Shown: one piece after another, positions 54,052 through 62,221 of the stretch
How positions within the stretch are numbered: the stretch's first letter is position 1
Layout of the letters: the number at the start of each line of letters is the position of its first letter
NCBI RefSeq assembly: GCF_050410775.1
Contig: NZ_CP191229.1
Reading direction: 5' to 3' (one strand)
DNA: 64,000 bases
Origin: Erwinia sp050410775
Lineage (GTDB): Bacteria; Pseudomonadota; Gammaproteobacteria; Enterobacterales; Enterobacteriaceae
Position numbers and translations under genes: made by a program
Notes under the pieces: model-generated
The model's database searches: none
What the model was told of the DNA's origin: nothing
What the model saw: only the letters and a program-made list of their open reading frames with translations

Positions 54052-55304
54052 TCAAGGCGACGGACAGAAAACTGGTAGTTGGACTCGAAATCGGCACCGC
54101 GAAGGTCGCCGCTTTGGTAGGTGAAATTCTGCCCGATGGCATGGTCAATATCATCGGCGTGGGCAGCTGTCCTTCCCGGGGTATGGATAAAGGCGGCGTT
54201 AACGATCTGGAATCCGTTGTGAAGTGCGTGCAGCGTGCGATCGACCAGGCCGAACTGATGGCGGACTGCCAGATTTCTTCGGTCTACCTTGCTTTATCGG
54301 GAAAACACATCAGTTGTCAGAACGAAATAGGGATGGTTCCTATTTCAGAAGAGGAAGTGACGCAGGAAGATGTGGAAAATGTGGTACATACCGCCAAATC
54401 GGTCCGTGTTCGTGACGAGCACCGAATCCTCCATGTTATTCCGCAAGAGTATGCGATCGACTATCAGGAAGGGATCAAGAACCCGGTCGGCTTGTCCGGC
54501 GTGCGCATGCAGGCAAAGGTACATCTGATTACCTGCCATAACGATATGGCGAAAAACATCGTTAAAGCGGTTGAACGTTGCGGCCTGAAAGTGGACCAAC
54601 TTATTTTTGCCGGTCTGGCCTCAAGCTTTGCGGTACTGACCGAAGATGAGCGTGAACTGGGTGTCTGTGTGGTCGACGTTGGCGGCGGCACGATGGATAT
54701 CGCGGTCTACACCGGCGGCGCGCTGCGCCATACCAAGGTTATCCCTTACGCGGGTAACGTGGTCACCAGCGATATCGCTTATGCCTTTGGCACACCGCCG
54801 ACCGACGCGGAAGCGATTAAAGTTCGCCACGGTTGTGCGCTGGGTTCTATTGTTGGAAAAGATGAGAACGTTGAGGTGCCCAGCGTGGGAGGTCGTCCAC
54901 CGCGGAGTTTGCAGCGGCAGACGCTGGCAGAGGTGATCGAGCCTCGTTACACCGAGCTGCTGAATCTGGTCAACGACGAGATCCTTCAGCTTCAGGAGCA
55001 GCTGCGCCAGCAGGGCGTGAAGCACCATCTGGCGGCCGGCATCGTGCTGACCGGCGGCGCGGCGCAAATCGAAGGGCTGGCGGCATGTGCCCAACGGGTG
55101 TTCCATACGCAGGTGCGTATCGGGCAGCCCCTGAACATTACCGGATTAACGGATTACGCGCAGGAGCCTTACTACTCAACGGCGGTAGGCTTACTGCACT
55201 ACGGAAAAGAGTCCCACCTCAGCGGTGAGGCGGATGTCGAAAAAAGAGCCTCGGTGGGCAACTGGTTCAAACGAATCAACAGCTGGCTGAGAAAAGAGTT
55301 TTAA
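54048..55304 (+). CDS. ftsA: cell division protein FtsA
   Basis: FtsA is the actin-like ATPase that tethers FtsZ to the membrane and signals to FtsN and FtsQLB. It opens LVVGLEIGTAKVAALVGEILPDG. The 1C subdomain and the phosphate loop VVDVGGGTMDIAVY follow, with IVLTGGAAQIEG further on. The C-terminal amphipathic membrane-targeting helix is NWFKRINSWLRKEF. Length 418 (E. coli 420). It overlaps ftsQ by 4 nt, and ftsZ follows after 71 nt. Confidence 0.98.
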   Translation: MIKATDRKLVVGLEIGTAKVAALVGEILPDGMVNIIGVGSCPSRGMDKGGVNDLESVVKCVQRAIDQAELMADCQISSVYLALSGKHISCQNEIGMVPISEEEVTQEDVENVVHTAKSVRVRDEHRILHVIPQEYAIDYQEGIKNPVGLSGVRMQAKVHLITCHNDMAKNIVKAVERCGLKVDQLIFAGLASSFAVLTEDERELGVCVVDVGGGTMDIAVYTGGALRHTKVIPYAGNVVTSDIAYAFGTPPTDAEAIKVRHGCALGSIVGKDENVEVPSVGGRPPRSLQRQTLAEVIEPRYTELLNLVNDEILQLQEQLRQQGVKHHLAAGIVLTGGAAQIEGLAACAQRVFHTQVRIGQPLNITGLTDYAQEPYYSTAVGLLHYGKESHLSGEADVEKRASVGNWFKRINSWLRKEF

Positions 55305-55315
55305 TTTAGAGAAAA

Positions 55316-55346
55316 GGAGATCATGCTAGACTTTTTTATGATCTCC
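55316..55346 (+). other. 9-bp stem-loop in the ftsA–ftsZ gap
   Basis: GGAGATCAT and ATGATCTCC are perfect inverted repeats around a 13-nt loop GCTAGACTTTTTT. The structure ends 29 nt before the ftsZ ATG and clears its ribosome site (CGGAGAG). It could mark an mRNA processing or protection point separating ftsQA from ftsZ. The T-run is in the loop, so it is not a standard terminator. Confidence 0.6.
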
Positions 55347-55375
55347 AGGCGACAGGCACATAACGGAGAGAAATT

Positions 55376-56530
55376 ATGTTTGAACCTATGGAATTAACCA
55401 ATGACGCGGTGATTAAAGTCATCGGCGTCGGCGGCGGCGGCGGTAATGCCGTAGAGCATATGGTGCGTGAGCGTATCGAAGGCGTTGAGTTCTTCGCCGT
55501 TAACACCGATGCCCAGGCGCTGCGTAAGACAGCTGTCGGTCAGACTATCCAGATCGGTAACGGTATCACCAAAGGTCTGGGGGCCGGCGCTAATCCGGAA
55601 GTCGGCCGTAACTCGGCGGAAGAAGATCGCGAAGCACTGCGCCAGGCGCTGGAAGGTGCGGATATGGTCTTTATCGCGGCGGGCATGGGTGGCGGCACCG
55701 GTACCGGCGCAGCGCCAGTCGTGGCGGAAGTGGCCAAAGATTTAGGAATTCTGACGGTTGCTGTGGTGACCAAGCCTTTCAATTTTGAAGGCAAAAAGCG
55801 CATGGCATTTGCCGAGCAGGGGATCGCTGAGCTTTCCAAGCATGTTGATTCTCTGATCACCATTCCAAACGACAAGCTGCTGAAAGTGCTGGGTCGTGGT
55901 ATCTCCCTGCTGGACGCCTTTGGCGCCGCAAACGACGTGCTGAAAGGCGCGGTGCAGGGTATTGCCGAACTGATCACCCGTCCTGGCCTGATGAACGTCG
56001 ACTTTGCTGACGTGCGCACCGTAATGTCCGAAATGGGCTATGCGATGATGGGTTCTGGCGTGGCATGCGGCGAAGACCGTGCGGAAGAGGCGGCCGAAAT
56101 GGCGATTTCCAGCCCACTGCTGGAAGATATCGATCTCTCCGGTGCGCGCGGCGTGCTGGTTAACATCACGGCTGGCTTTGACCTGCGTCTGGACGAGTTC
56201 GAAACCGTCGGTAACACCATTCGTGCATTTGCTTCTGACAATGCGACCGTCGTTATCGGTACGTCGCTGGATCCGGAAATGAACGACGAACTGCGCGTCA
56301 CCGTGGTTGCGACCGGCATCGGTATGGATAAACGTCCTGAAATCACGCTGGTCACGAATAAGCAGCAGACGCAGCCAGTGATGGATCATCGCTATCAGCA
56401 GCACGGCATGGCCCCGCTGCCTCAGGAGCAGAAACCTGCGGCGAAAGTGGTCAACGATCAGAGCGCGCAAACCAACAAAGAGCCTGATTATCTGGATATT
56501 CCGGCCTTCCTGCGTAAGCAGGCGGATTAA
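55376..56530 (+). CDS. ftsZ: cell division GTPase FtsZ
   Basis: FtsZ polymerises into the Z-ring that organises division. It has 384 residues (E. coli 383). The tubulin signature GGGTGTG is at 105–111 and the N-terminal nucleotide site VIGVGGGGGNAVEHM at about 16–30. The T7-loop region NVDFADVRTVMSEMG precedes the C-domain. After a Gln/Pro-rich linker the C-terminal peptide EPDYLDIPAFLRKQAD binds FtsA, ZipA and other partners. The ribosome site is CGGAGAG. A small GAGAAT/ATTCTC hairpin (56540–56555) follows the stop. Confidence 0.99.
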   Translation: MFEPMELTNDAVIKVIGVGGGGGNAVEHMVRERIEGVEFFAVNTDAQALRKTAVGQTIQIGNGITKGLGAGANPEVGRNSAEEDREALRQALEGADMVFIAAGMGGGTGTGAAPVVAEVAKDLGILTVAVVTKPFNFEGKKRMAFAEQGIAELSKHVDSLITIPNDKLLKVLGRGISLLDAFGAANDVLKGAVQGIAELITRPGLMNVDFADVRTVMSEMGYAMMGSGVACGEDRAEEAAEMAISSPLLEDIDLSGARGVLVNITAGFDLRLDEFETVGNTIRAFASDNATVVIGTSLDPEMNDELRVTVVATGIGMDKRPEITLVTNKQQTQPVMDHRYQQHGMAPLPQEQKPAAKVVNDQSAQTNKEPDYLDIPAFLRKQAD

Positions 56531-56631
56531 GAATTTCCTGAGAATTGGGATTCTCCGCTCTTTGTGCTAAAATCTTCGCCCGCTGGTAAGTTATACTGGC
56601 GGTCGGATGAGTAATTTTGCGAGATAATGCG

Positions 56632-57549
56632 ATGATCAAACAACGGACACTAAAACGTATTGTTCAGGCGACTGGCGTCGGTTTGCATACCGGCAAAAAA
56701 GTCACCCTGACGTTACGCCCTGCGCCGGCCAATACCGGGGTCATCTATCGCCGCACTGACTTGAATCCACCGGTTGACTTCCCGGCTGATGCCAAATCCG
56801 TGCGTGATACCATGCTCTGCACTTGCCTGGTTAATGAGCATGACGTGCGTATTTCAACGGTCGAACACCTGAACGCCGCACTGGCTGGCCTGGGTATTGA
56901 TAATATTGTGGTGGAAGTGAACGCGCCTGAAATTCCGATTATGGATGGCAGCGCCGCCCCCTTTATCTATCTGCTGATGGATGCCGGTATTGAAGAGCTG
57001 AACACAGCGAAAAAATTTGTGCGCATCAAACAGCCTGTCCGGGTTGAAGATGGCGACAAATGGGCTGAGTTCAGGCCGCACAACGGTTTTACGCTCGATT
57101 TCACCATCGACTTTAACCACCCGGCGATTGATGCCAGCTCACAGCGCTACAGCATGGACTTTTCTGCGGAAGCTTTCACCCGTCAGATCAGCCGCGCCCG
57201 TACTTTCGGCTTTATGCGCGACATTGAAGCGCTGCAATCCCGTGGCCTCTGCCTGGGCGGCAGCTTTGACTGCGCTATCGTGGTCGATGACTATCGCGTG
57301 CTGAACGAAGATGGGCTGCGCTTCGAAGATGAGTTTGTGCGCCACAAAATGCTGGACGCTATCGGCGACCTGTTTATGTGTGGACATAACATTATCGGCG
57401 CGTTTACCGCCTATAAGTCGGGTCATGCGCTGAACAATAAGCTGCTTCAGGCGGTGCTGGCTAAGCAGGAAGCCTGGGAATGGGCAACCTTCGAAGATGA
57501 AGCCGAACTGCCGGTGACCTTCAGAGCGCCAAATCTGGTTCTGGCGTAA
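56632..57549 (+). CDS. lpxC: UDP-3-O-acyl-GlcNAc deacetylase
   Basis: LpxC carries out the committed step of lipid A synthesis, a zinc-dependent deacetylation, and its level is set by FtsH proteolysis. Zinc ligands are His79 (VEHLNAAL) and the HxxxD pair at about 238 and 242 (RHKMLDAIGD); the catalytic GHNIIGAFTAYKSGHALNN follows. Length 305 equals E. coli. ATG 56632 (MIKQRTLKR) is the conserved start; an in-frame codon at 56617 is less likely. It ends only 7 nt from the stop of convergent dciA. Confidence 0.98.
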   Translation: MIKQRTLKRIVQATGVGLHTGKKVTLTLRPAPANTGVIYRRTDLNPPVDFPADAKSVRDTMLCTCLVNEHDVRISTVEHLNAALAGLGIDNIVVEVNAPEIPIMDGSAAPFIYLLMDAGIEELNTAKKFVRIKQPVRVEDGDKWAEFRPHNGFTLDFTIDFNHPAIDASSQRYSMDFSAEAFTRQISRARTFGFMRDIEALQSRGLCLGGSFDCAIVVDDYRVLNEDGLRFEDEFVRHKMLDAIGDLFMCGHNIIGAFTAYKSGHALNNKLLQAVLAKQEAWEWATFEDEAELPVTFRAPNLVLA

Positions 57550-57556
57550 GCCGGAC

Positions 57557-58072
57557 CTACTTATTACGACTGGTTGAGCTGGTACTCTCTCCGGCCAGTG
57601 AGGCCAGTCGTTCTATAATTCTTTTCAGCTTTTCCGGGCTACGGCTCGCCACGCTACGTAAGATTTCCGCACTCTGCTCGCTGAGCTGACGCCCTCCGGT
57701 TTTTTCTTCCTGTTCTGACCGATTGCTGTTTTCCTGAACGCTTTCCGGCCCTTTTGCTGCCAGCGACGGATTTATCCTGATGTCGATTGCCGTCAATGAT
57801 GGTAATATTTGCGCTCGTAAAGCTGAAAGCAAGCTGGACTGTTCATAGCGTAAGCGCATCAGCCAGCTGGCATTAGCCGTTTCGAGCACCAGAATGCCCT
57901 GGCGGAAATTCGCCACGCGGCACCAGGGATGAAGCTGGGCGGGAAGAACACCCTGAACAGCACGATTCAGCTTATTCAGGGCAACGGCCCGCTGCTGAAT
58001 GGACTGCAACATGCCCTGGCCTTCAGTGGCTTCGAACAGATTTTCAATTGATTGCGGGCGACTATCTCGCAT
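57557..58072 (-). CDS. dciA: DciA-type (DUF721) replicative helicase loader
   Basis: This 171-residue protein has the DUF721/DciA domain: an N-terminal helix-rich part (LNKLNRAVQGVLPAQLHPWCRVANF) and the GILVLETANASWLMRLRYEQ core, then LLSALRAQI and IDIRINPS. The remaining ~65 residues are polar and probably disordered (SVQENSNRSEQEEKTGG), ending in a Ser/Thr-rich tail. DciA loads or operates DnaB helicase in bacteria lacking DnaC; E. coli has lost the gene. It is convergent with lpxC (7 nt) and divergent from secM (21 nt). Function here is inferred from the family; whether dnaC also exists in this genome cannot be seen. Confidence 0.87.
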   Translation of the reverse strand: MRDSRPQSIENLFEATEGQGMLQSIQQRAVALNKLNRAVQGVLPAQLHPWCRVANFRQGILVLETANASWLMRLRYEQSSLLSALRAQILPSLTAIDIRINPSLAAKGPESVQENSNRSEQEEKTGGRQLSEQSAEILRSVASRSPEKLKRIIERLASLAGESTSSTSRNK

Positions 58073-58093
58073 GACGGGCTCCGGCGGAAAACA

Positions 58094-58594
58094 GTGGGTA
58101 TTCTAAATCGTTGGCGACAATTTGGCAGACGTTATTTCTGGCCGCATCTCCTGTTGGGGATGGTCGCGGCGAGCCTCGGCCTGCCTCAGGCGTCAGCCTG
58201 CGATCGTACAACTTTATCAGAATCCCCGGCCAGAAGTCTCAATATCAGCAGCGGCGTGCACGGCGATCGCCTTGCGCTGCTCCAGGAGAGCCTCCGCCGT
58301 TCAAGTTTTAACGTCGATTACTGGCATCAGCATGCCATTCGTACCGTCATCCGCCACCTTTCCTTCACTCTGGCCCCCGTTAATCTTCCCACCGCCGAGC
58401 AGGCGATGCCGCTCGCCGTGCAGAAGCTGGCGCTGCTCAATACGCTCAATGCGTTACTGACTCATGAAGCCCGCCCGCCAGTAATTGTCCGCCAGACGGC
58501 AGCACCGCAGCGGGTGACCGATCGCCGCTATCAGACCGGCCTCTGGCTGGCGCAGGTGCAGGGCATTCGTGCCGGGCCTGTCTCTCACGCATAA
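58094..58594 (+). CDS. secM: secretion monitor SecM
   Basis: SecM is a Sec-exported nascent-chain sensor. Its C-terminal arrest sequence stalls the ribosome unless SecA pulls on it, and stalling exposes the secA ribosome site. The start is GTG 58094 (GILNRWRQFGRRYFWPHLLLG), as in E. coli, with a signal sequence up to about residue 34 (PQASA). The middle VDYWHQHAIRTVIRHLSFTLAP is conserved. The arrest motif is Tyr146-x4-Trp151-Leu152-x4-Gly157-Ile-Arg-Ala-Gly-Pro162, with E. coli spacing but Phe→Tyr and Ile→Leu. Length 166 (E. coli 170). The 76-nt gap to secA can fold. Confidence 0.93.
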   Translation: MGILNRWRQFGRRYFWPHLLLGMVAASLGLPQASACDRTTLSESPARSLNISSGVHGDRLALLQESLRRSSFNVDYWHQHAIRTVIRHLSFTLAPVNLPTAEQAMPLAVQKLALLNTLNALLTHEARPPVIVRQTAAPQRVTDRRYQTGLWLAQVQGIRAGPVSHA

Positions 58595-58670
58595 CGTCTG
58601 TAGTTAACCCCTTACATTACACGCTGAGCGTTTCACCGCAGAGCGCGGTGGCAGAGAGAATTTATTTATT

Positions 58671-61376
58671 ATGTTAACCAAATTATTAACCAAAGTTTTT
58701 GGCAGCAGTAACGACCGTACCCTGCGCCGTATGCGCAAAGTTGTTGATCAGATCAACAAAATGGAGCCAGATTTCGAAAAGCTTTCCGATGATGAGCTGA
58801 AGGCGAAAACCGGAGAGTTCCGCGCGCGTCTGGAGAAAGGCGAAGTGCTGGAAAGTCTCATTCCGGAAGCTTTTGCGACCGTGCGTGAGGCCAGCAAGCG
58901 CGTTTTCAACATGCGTCACTTTGATGTCCAGCTGCTGGGCGGCATGGTGCTGAACGATCGCTGCATCGCGGAAATGCGCACCGGTGAAGGTAAAACCCTG
59001 ACCGCAACGCTGCCGGCCTACCTGAACGCGCTGAGCGGGAAAGGCGTCCATGTGGTTACGGTCAACGACTATCTGGCGCAGCGTGATGCGGAAAATAACC
59101 GGGCGCTGTTTGAATTCCTGGGCCTGAGCATCGGCATTAACCTGCCTAATATGCCCGCACCGGCCAAGCGTGAAGCCTACGCAGCCGATATCACCTACGG
59201 CACCAATAATGAATATGGGTTTGATTACCTGCGCGACAACATGGCCTTCAGCCCTGAAGATCGCGTACAGCGTAAGCTGAACTATGCGCTGGTGGATGAA
59301 GTTGACTCCATCCTGATCGATGAAGCGCGTACGCCGCTGATCATCTCCGGCCCGGCGGAAGACAGCTCAGAACTCTACATCCGCGTGAATAAACTTATTC
59401 CTCATCTGATCCGCCAGGAAAAAGAAGATTCAGACACCTTCCAGGGTGAAGGCCACTTCTCGGTGGATGAGAAATCCCGTCAGGTACACCTGACCGAGCG
59501 GGGTCTGGTAGCGATTGAAGAACTGATGGTCAGCGAAGGCATCATGGAAGAGGGCGAGTCACTCTACTCGCCGGGCAACATCATGATGATGCACCATGTC
59601 ACCGCCGCGCTGCGCGCGCACGTCCTCTTTACGCGTGACGTTGACTACATTGTGAAAGATGGTGAAGTGATCATCGTTGATGAACACACCGGACGTACCA
59701 TGCAGGGCCGCCGCTGGTCCGATGGCCTGCATCAGGCGGTTGAAGCAAAAGAAGGCGTGGAAATTCAGAACGAGAACCAGACGCTCGCCTCTATCACCTT
59801 CCAGAACTACTTCCGTCTCTATGAAAAACTGGCCGGGATGACCGGTACGGCCGACACCGAAGCCTTCGAGTTCAGCTCCATCTATAAGCTGGAAACCATC
59901 GTGGTGCCAACCAACCGTCCGATGGTGCGTAAAGATCTGCCCGATCTGGTCTACATGACCGAAAAAGAAAAAATCGATGCCATTATTGAGGATATCCGCG
60001 AGCGTACCGCTAACGGTCAGCCGGTGCTGGTGGGTACCATTTCCATTGAGAAATCCGAAGTTGTTTCTGAAGAACTGACCAAAGCGGGCATTAAGCATGC
60101 GGTACTGAACGCCAAGTTCCACGCCCGTGAAGCGGATATCGTGGCGCAGGCGGGTCAGCCTGGCGCCGTGACCATCGCCACCAACATGGCCGGTCGTGGT
60201 ACGGATATTGTGCTCGGCGGTAGCTGGCAGGCTGAAATTGCCGCGCTGGTCGACGCAACGCCAGAGCAGATTGAAGAAATTAAAGCCGCCTGGAAGATCC
60301 GCCATGATGCGGTGCTGGCTTCCGGCGGTCTGCATATTATCGGTACGGAGCGCCACGAGTCTCGTCGTATTGATAATCAGCTGCGTGGCCGCTCAGGCCG
60401 CCAGGGTGACAACGGTTCATCCCGCTTCTACCTCTCGATGGAAGATGCGCTGATGCGTATTTTTGCATCCGATCGCGTTTCTAATATGATGCGTAAGCTG
60501 GGCATGAAGCCGGGCGAGGCGATTGAGCACCCCTGGGTGACCAAAGCCATCGCCAACGCACAGCGTAAAGTTGAAAGCCGCAACTTCGATATTCGTAAGC
60601 AGCTGCTCGAATATGATGACGTGGCTAACGATCAGCGTCGCGCTATTTACAGTCAGCGTAATGAACTGCTGGATGTGTCTGACGTGAGCGAAACGATTGC
60701 CAGCATCCGCGAGGACGTCTTTAAAACGACTATCGACACCTATATTCCACCTCAGTCGCTGGAAGAGATGTGGGATGTTGCCGGTCTGGAAGAGCGTCTG
60801 AAAAACGACTTTGACCTGGAATTGCCGATTGCACAGTGGCTGGATAAAGAGCCGGAGCTGCATGAGGAAACGCTGCGCGAACGTATTCTCACTGAGTCAA
60901 AAGAGCAATATCAGCGCAAAGAAGAAGTGGTTGGCGTGGAAATGATGCGTAACTTCGAAAAAGGCGTGATGCTGCAAACCCTCGACTCGCTGTGGAAAGA
61001 GCATCTGGCGGCAATGGACTACCTGCGTCAGGGGATCCATCTGCGTGGCTACGCGCAAAAAGATCCCAAGCAGGAGTACAAGCGTGAATCCTTTGCCATG
61101 TTCGCGGCCATGCTGGAATCACTGAAGTATGAAGTGATCAGCACCCTGAGCAAGGTTCATGTTCGTATGCCGGAAGAAGTTGAAGAGATGGAAGAGCAGC
61201 GCCGTGAAGAGGCCGATCGCCTGGCGCAGCAGCAGCAGTTAAGCCATGTCGATACCGAGACCGAAGCGGCGATGGCGCTGGCTGAACAGAGCGGCGAACG
61301 TAAAGTGGGTCGTAACGATCCCTGCCCGTGCGGTTCCGGCAAAAAATATAAACAGTGTCATGGACGCCTGGCTTAA
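58671..61376 (+). CDS. secA: preprotein translocase ATPase SecA
   Basis: SecA drives secretory proteins through SecYEG. Length 901 equals E. coli. The first ATPase motif MRTGEGKTLTATLPAYL is near 101–117. DEVDSILIDEARTPLIISGP is the DEAD-type box, and the second ATPase lobe shows GTISIEKSE, NMAGRGTDIVLGG and GRSGRQGDNGSSRFYLSMED. The C-terminal zinc tail has Cys885, Cys887, Cys896 and His897 (CPCGSGKKYKQCHG), the SecB and ribosome contact. Expression is expected to depend on SecM arrest. Confidence 0.99.
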   Translation: MLTKLLTKVFGSSNDRTLRRMRKVVDQINKMEPDFEKLSDDELKAKTGEFRARLEKGEVLESLIPEAFATVREASKRVFNMRHFDVQLLGGMVLNDRCIAEMRTGEGKTLTATLPAYLNALSGKGVHVVTVNDYLAQRDAENNRALFEFLGLSIGINLPNMPAPAKREAYAADITYGTNNEYGFDYLRDNMAFSPEDRVQRKLNYALVDEVDSILIDEARTPLIISGPAEDSSELYIRVNKLIPHLIRQEKEDSDTFQGEGHFSVDEKSRQVHLTERGLVAIEELMVSEGIMEEGESLYSPGNIMMMHHVTAALRAHVLFTRDVDYIVKDGEVIIVDEHTGRTMQGRRWSDGLHQAVEAKEGVEIQNENQTLASITFQNYFRLYEKLAGMTGTADTEAFEFSSIYKLETIVVPTNRPMVRKDLPDLVYMTEKEKIDAIIEDIRERTANGQPVLVGTISIEKSEVVSEELTKAGIKHAVLNAKFHAREADIVAQAGQPGAVTIATNMAGRGTDIVLGGSWQAEIAALVDATPEQIEEIKAAWKIRHDAVLASGGLHIIGTERHESRRIDNQLRGRSGRQGDNGSSRFYLSMEDALMRIFASDRVSNMMRKLGMKPGEAIEHPWVTKAIANAQRKVESRNFDIRKQLLEYDDVANDQRRAIYSQRNELLDVSDVSETIASIREDVFKTTIDTYIPPQSLEEMWDVAGLEERLKNDFDLELPIAQWLDKEPELHEETLRERILTESKEQYQRKEEVVGVEMMRNFEKGVMLQTLDSLWKEHLAAMDYLRQGIHLRGYAQKDPKQEYKRESFAMFAAMLESLKYEVISTLSKVHVRMPEEVEEMEEQRREEADRLAQQQQLSHVDTETEAAMALAEQSGERKVGRNDPCPCGSGKKYKQCHGRLA

Positions 61377-61393
61377 TCGTCAGCCATCATGCA

Positions 61394-61419
61394 CGGAGGC
61401 CGACAGGAGTCGGCCTCCG
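61394..61419 (+). terminator. first hairpin after secA
   Basis: CGGAGGCCGAC and GTCGGCCTCCG form a perfect 11-bp stem with loop AGGA, 17 nt after the secA stop. No T-run follows. Its inner 20 nt recur at 61570–61589. Confidence 0.65.
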
Positions 61420-61445
61420 ACTGCTGACAAACGTAAAGCGAAGGG

Positions 61446-61568
61446 AACAGTGACTGGGAGTAAAGCGTCCCGCGCCATGGACGGCGCGGGCCGGGCTATC
61501 AGGGACGATGCTTTTTGCGTCTTTACGAGCAGGCCCTGTTCCCCGAGCCGGCACTTTATCAATAACCT
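61446..61568 (-). repeat. dispersed 123-bp structured repeat, copy B
   Basis: The reverse complement of this segment matches 8364–8486 at 119 of 123 positions without gaps. The internal 8-bp CCCGCGCC/GGCGCGGG stem is identical to that of copy A. The outer stem is shorter here: GGGAACAG at the element's 5' side pairs with CTGTTCCC, which runs three bases beyond the core. It lies in the secA–mutT gap, inside what is one transcription unit in E. coli, and is flanked by two related hairpins. Confidence 0.9.
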
Positions 61569-61569
61569 C

Positions 61570-61594
61570 AGGCCGACAGAAGTTGGCCTTTTTT
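61570..61594 (+). terminator. intrinsic terminator downstream of secA
   Basis: AGGCCGAC pairs with GTTGGCCT (one G·U) around loop AGAA, followed by a run of six T. It is the only T-tailed hairpin between secA and mutT, so it is the likeliest end of the secA transcript. The sequence matches 61397–61416 at 18 of 20 bases. Confidence 0.85.
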
Positions 61595-61726
61595 ATGCCC
61601 TGCGATTGTGCAATCTGCGCATTCTGCAAACGCGCTTCAGGGCCGGGCTTAATACCCGCTGCTGCGCCATCACTGTAAAAATGGCAGAGCGCCGGGTGAG
61701 ATATTTTTAATCAAAGTGAGTTGAGA

Positions 61727-62122
61727 ATGAAGCATTTACAAGTCGCCGTTGGCATCATCCGCAACAACCGGCAGCAGATTTTCCTGGCCCAGCGGCCCGC
61801 CACGTCCCATATGGCAAACATGTGGGAGTTTCCGGGCGGTAAAATTGAGCCAGGCGAAACGCCTGCCGAAGCGCTGGCGCGTGAACTGCGGGAAGAAACG
61901 GGGATTGAAGTGACCAATGCGACGCCTTATGACGTCGTCGATCATACCTACAGCGATCTGCGGGTCACGCTCCACTTCTTTATTATCGACGGCTGGAACG
62001 GTGAACCCTGGGGACGGGAAGGGCAGCCGTCCCGCTGGGTCAGTCAGCATGAACTGGTGCCTGACGAATTCCCGCCCGCGAACGCGGAAATTGTCAGGCA
62101 GCTGAAGGCGGAGAAAAGCTGA
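61727..62122 (+). CDS. mutT: 8-oxo-dGTP diphosphatase
   Basis: MutT clears 8-oxo-dGTP from the nucleotide pool and so prevents A:T→C:G transversions. The Nudix box spans about residues 37–59, GGKIEPGETPAEALARELRE then ETG, with the metal-binding glutamates at 53, 56 and 57. The start is ATG 61727 (MKHLQVAVGIIRN) with a GAGTTGAG-type ribosome site; a TTG two codons earlier is less likely. Length 131 (E. coli 129). Unlike in E. coli, about 350 nt with terminator hairpins and the dispersed repeat separate it from secA, so it needs its own promoter or read-through. Confidence 0.95.
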   Translation: MKHLQVAVGIIRNNRQQIFLAQRPATSHMANMWEFPGGKIEPGETPAEALARELREETGIEVTNATPYDVVDHTYSDLRVTLHFFIIDGWNGEPWGREGQPSRWVSQHELVPDEFPPANAEIVRQLKAEKS

Positions 62123-62221
62123 CGCTGTCCCTGCTGAGGGGCTGTTGCCCCTGAACCTGCTCCGTCAGATCTGTTCAGCTCTCTCCGATCCGCCGAACGT
62201 ACCGCGGCGGGTCATCTTCTC

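Noticed and set aside
53212..56530. Extra divisome gene or fusion in the ftsQAZ region
   Set aside because: All three genes have standard lengths and boundaries; other frames there are shadows.
61446..61568. Identification of the repeat as ERIC
   Set aside because: Length and a short GTGACTGGG stretch resemble ERIC, but the rest of the sequence does not match the ERIC consensus as I recall it.
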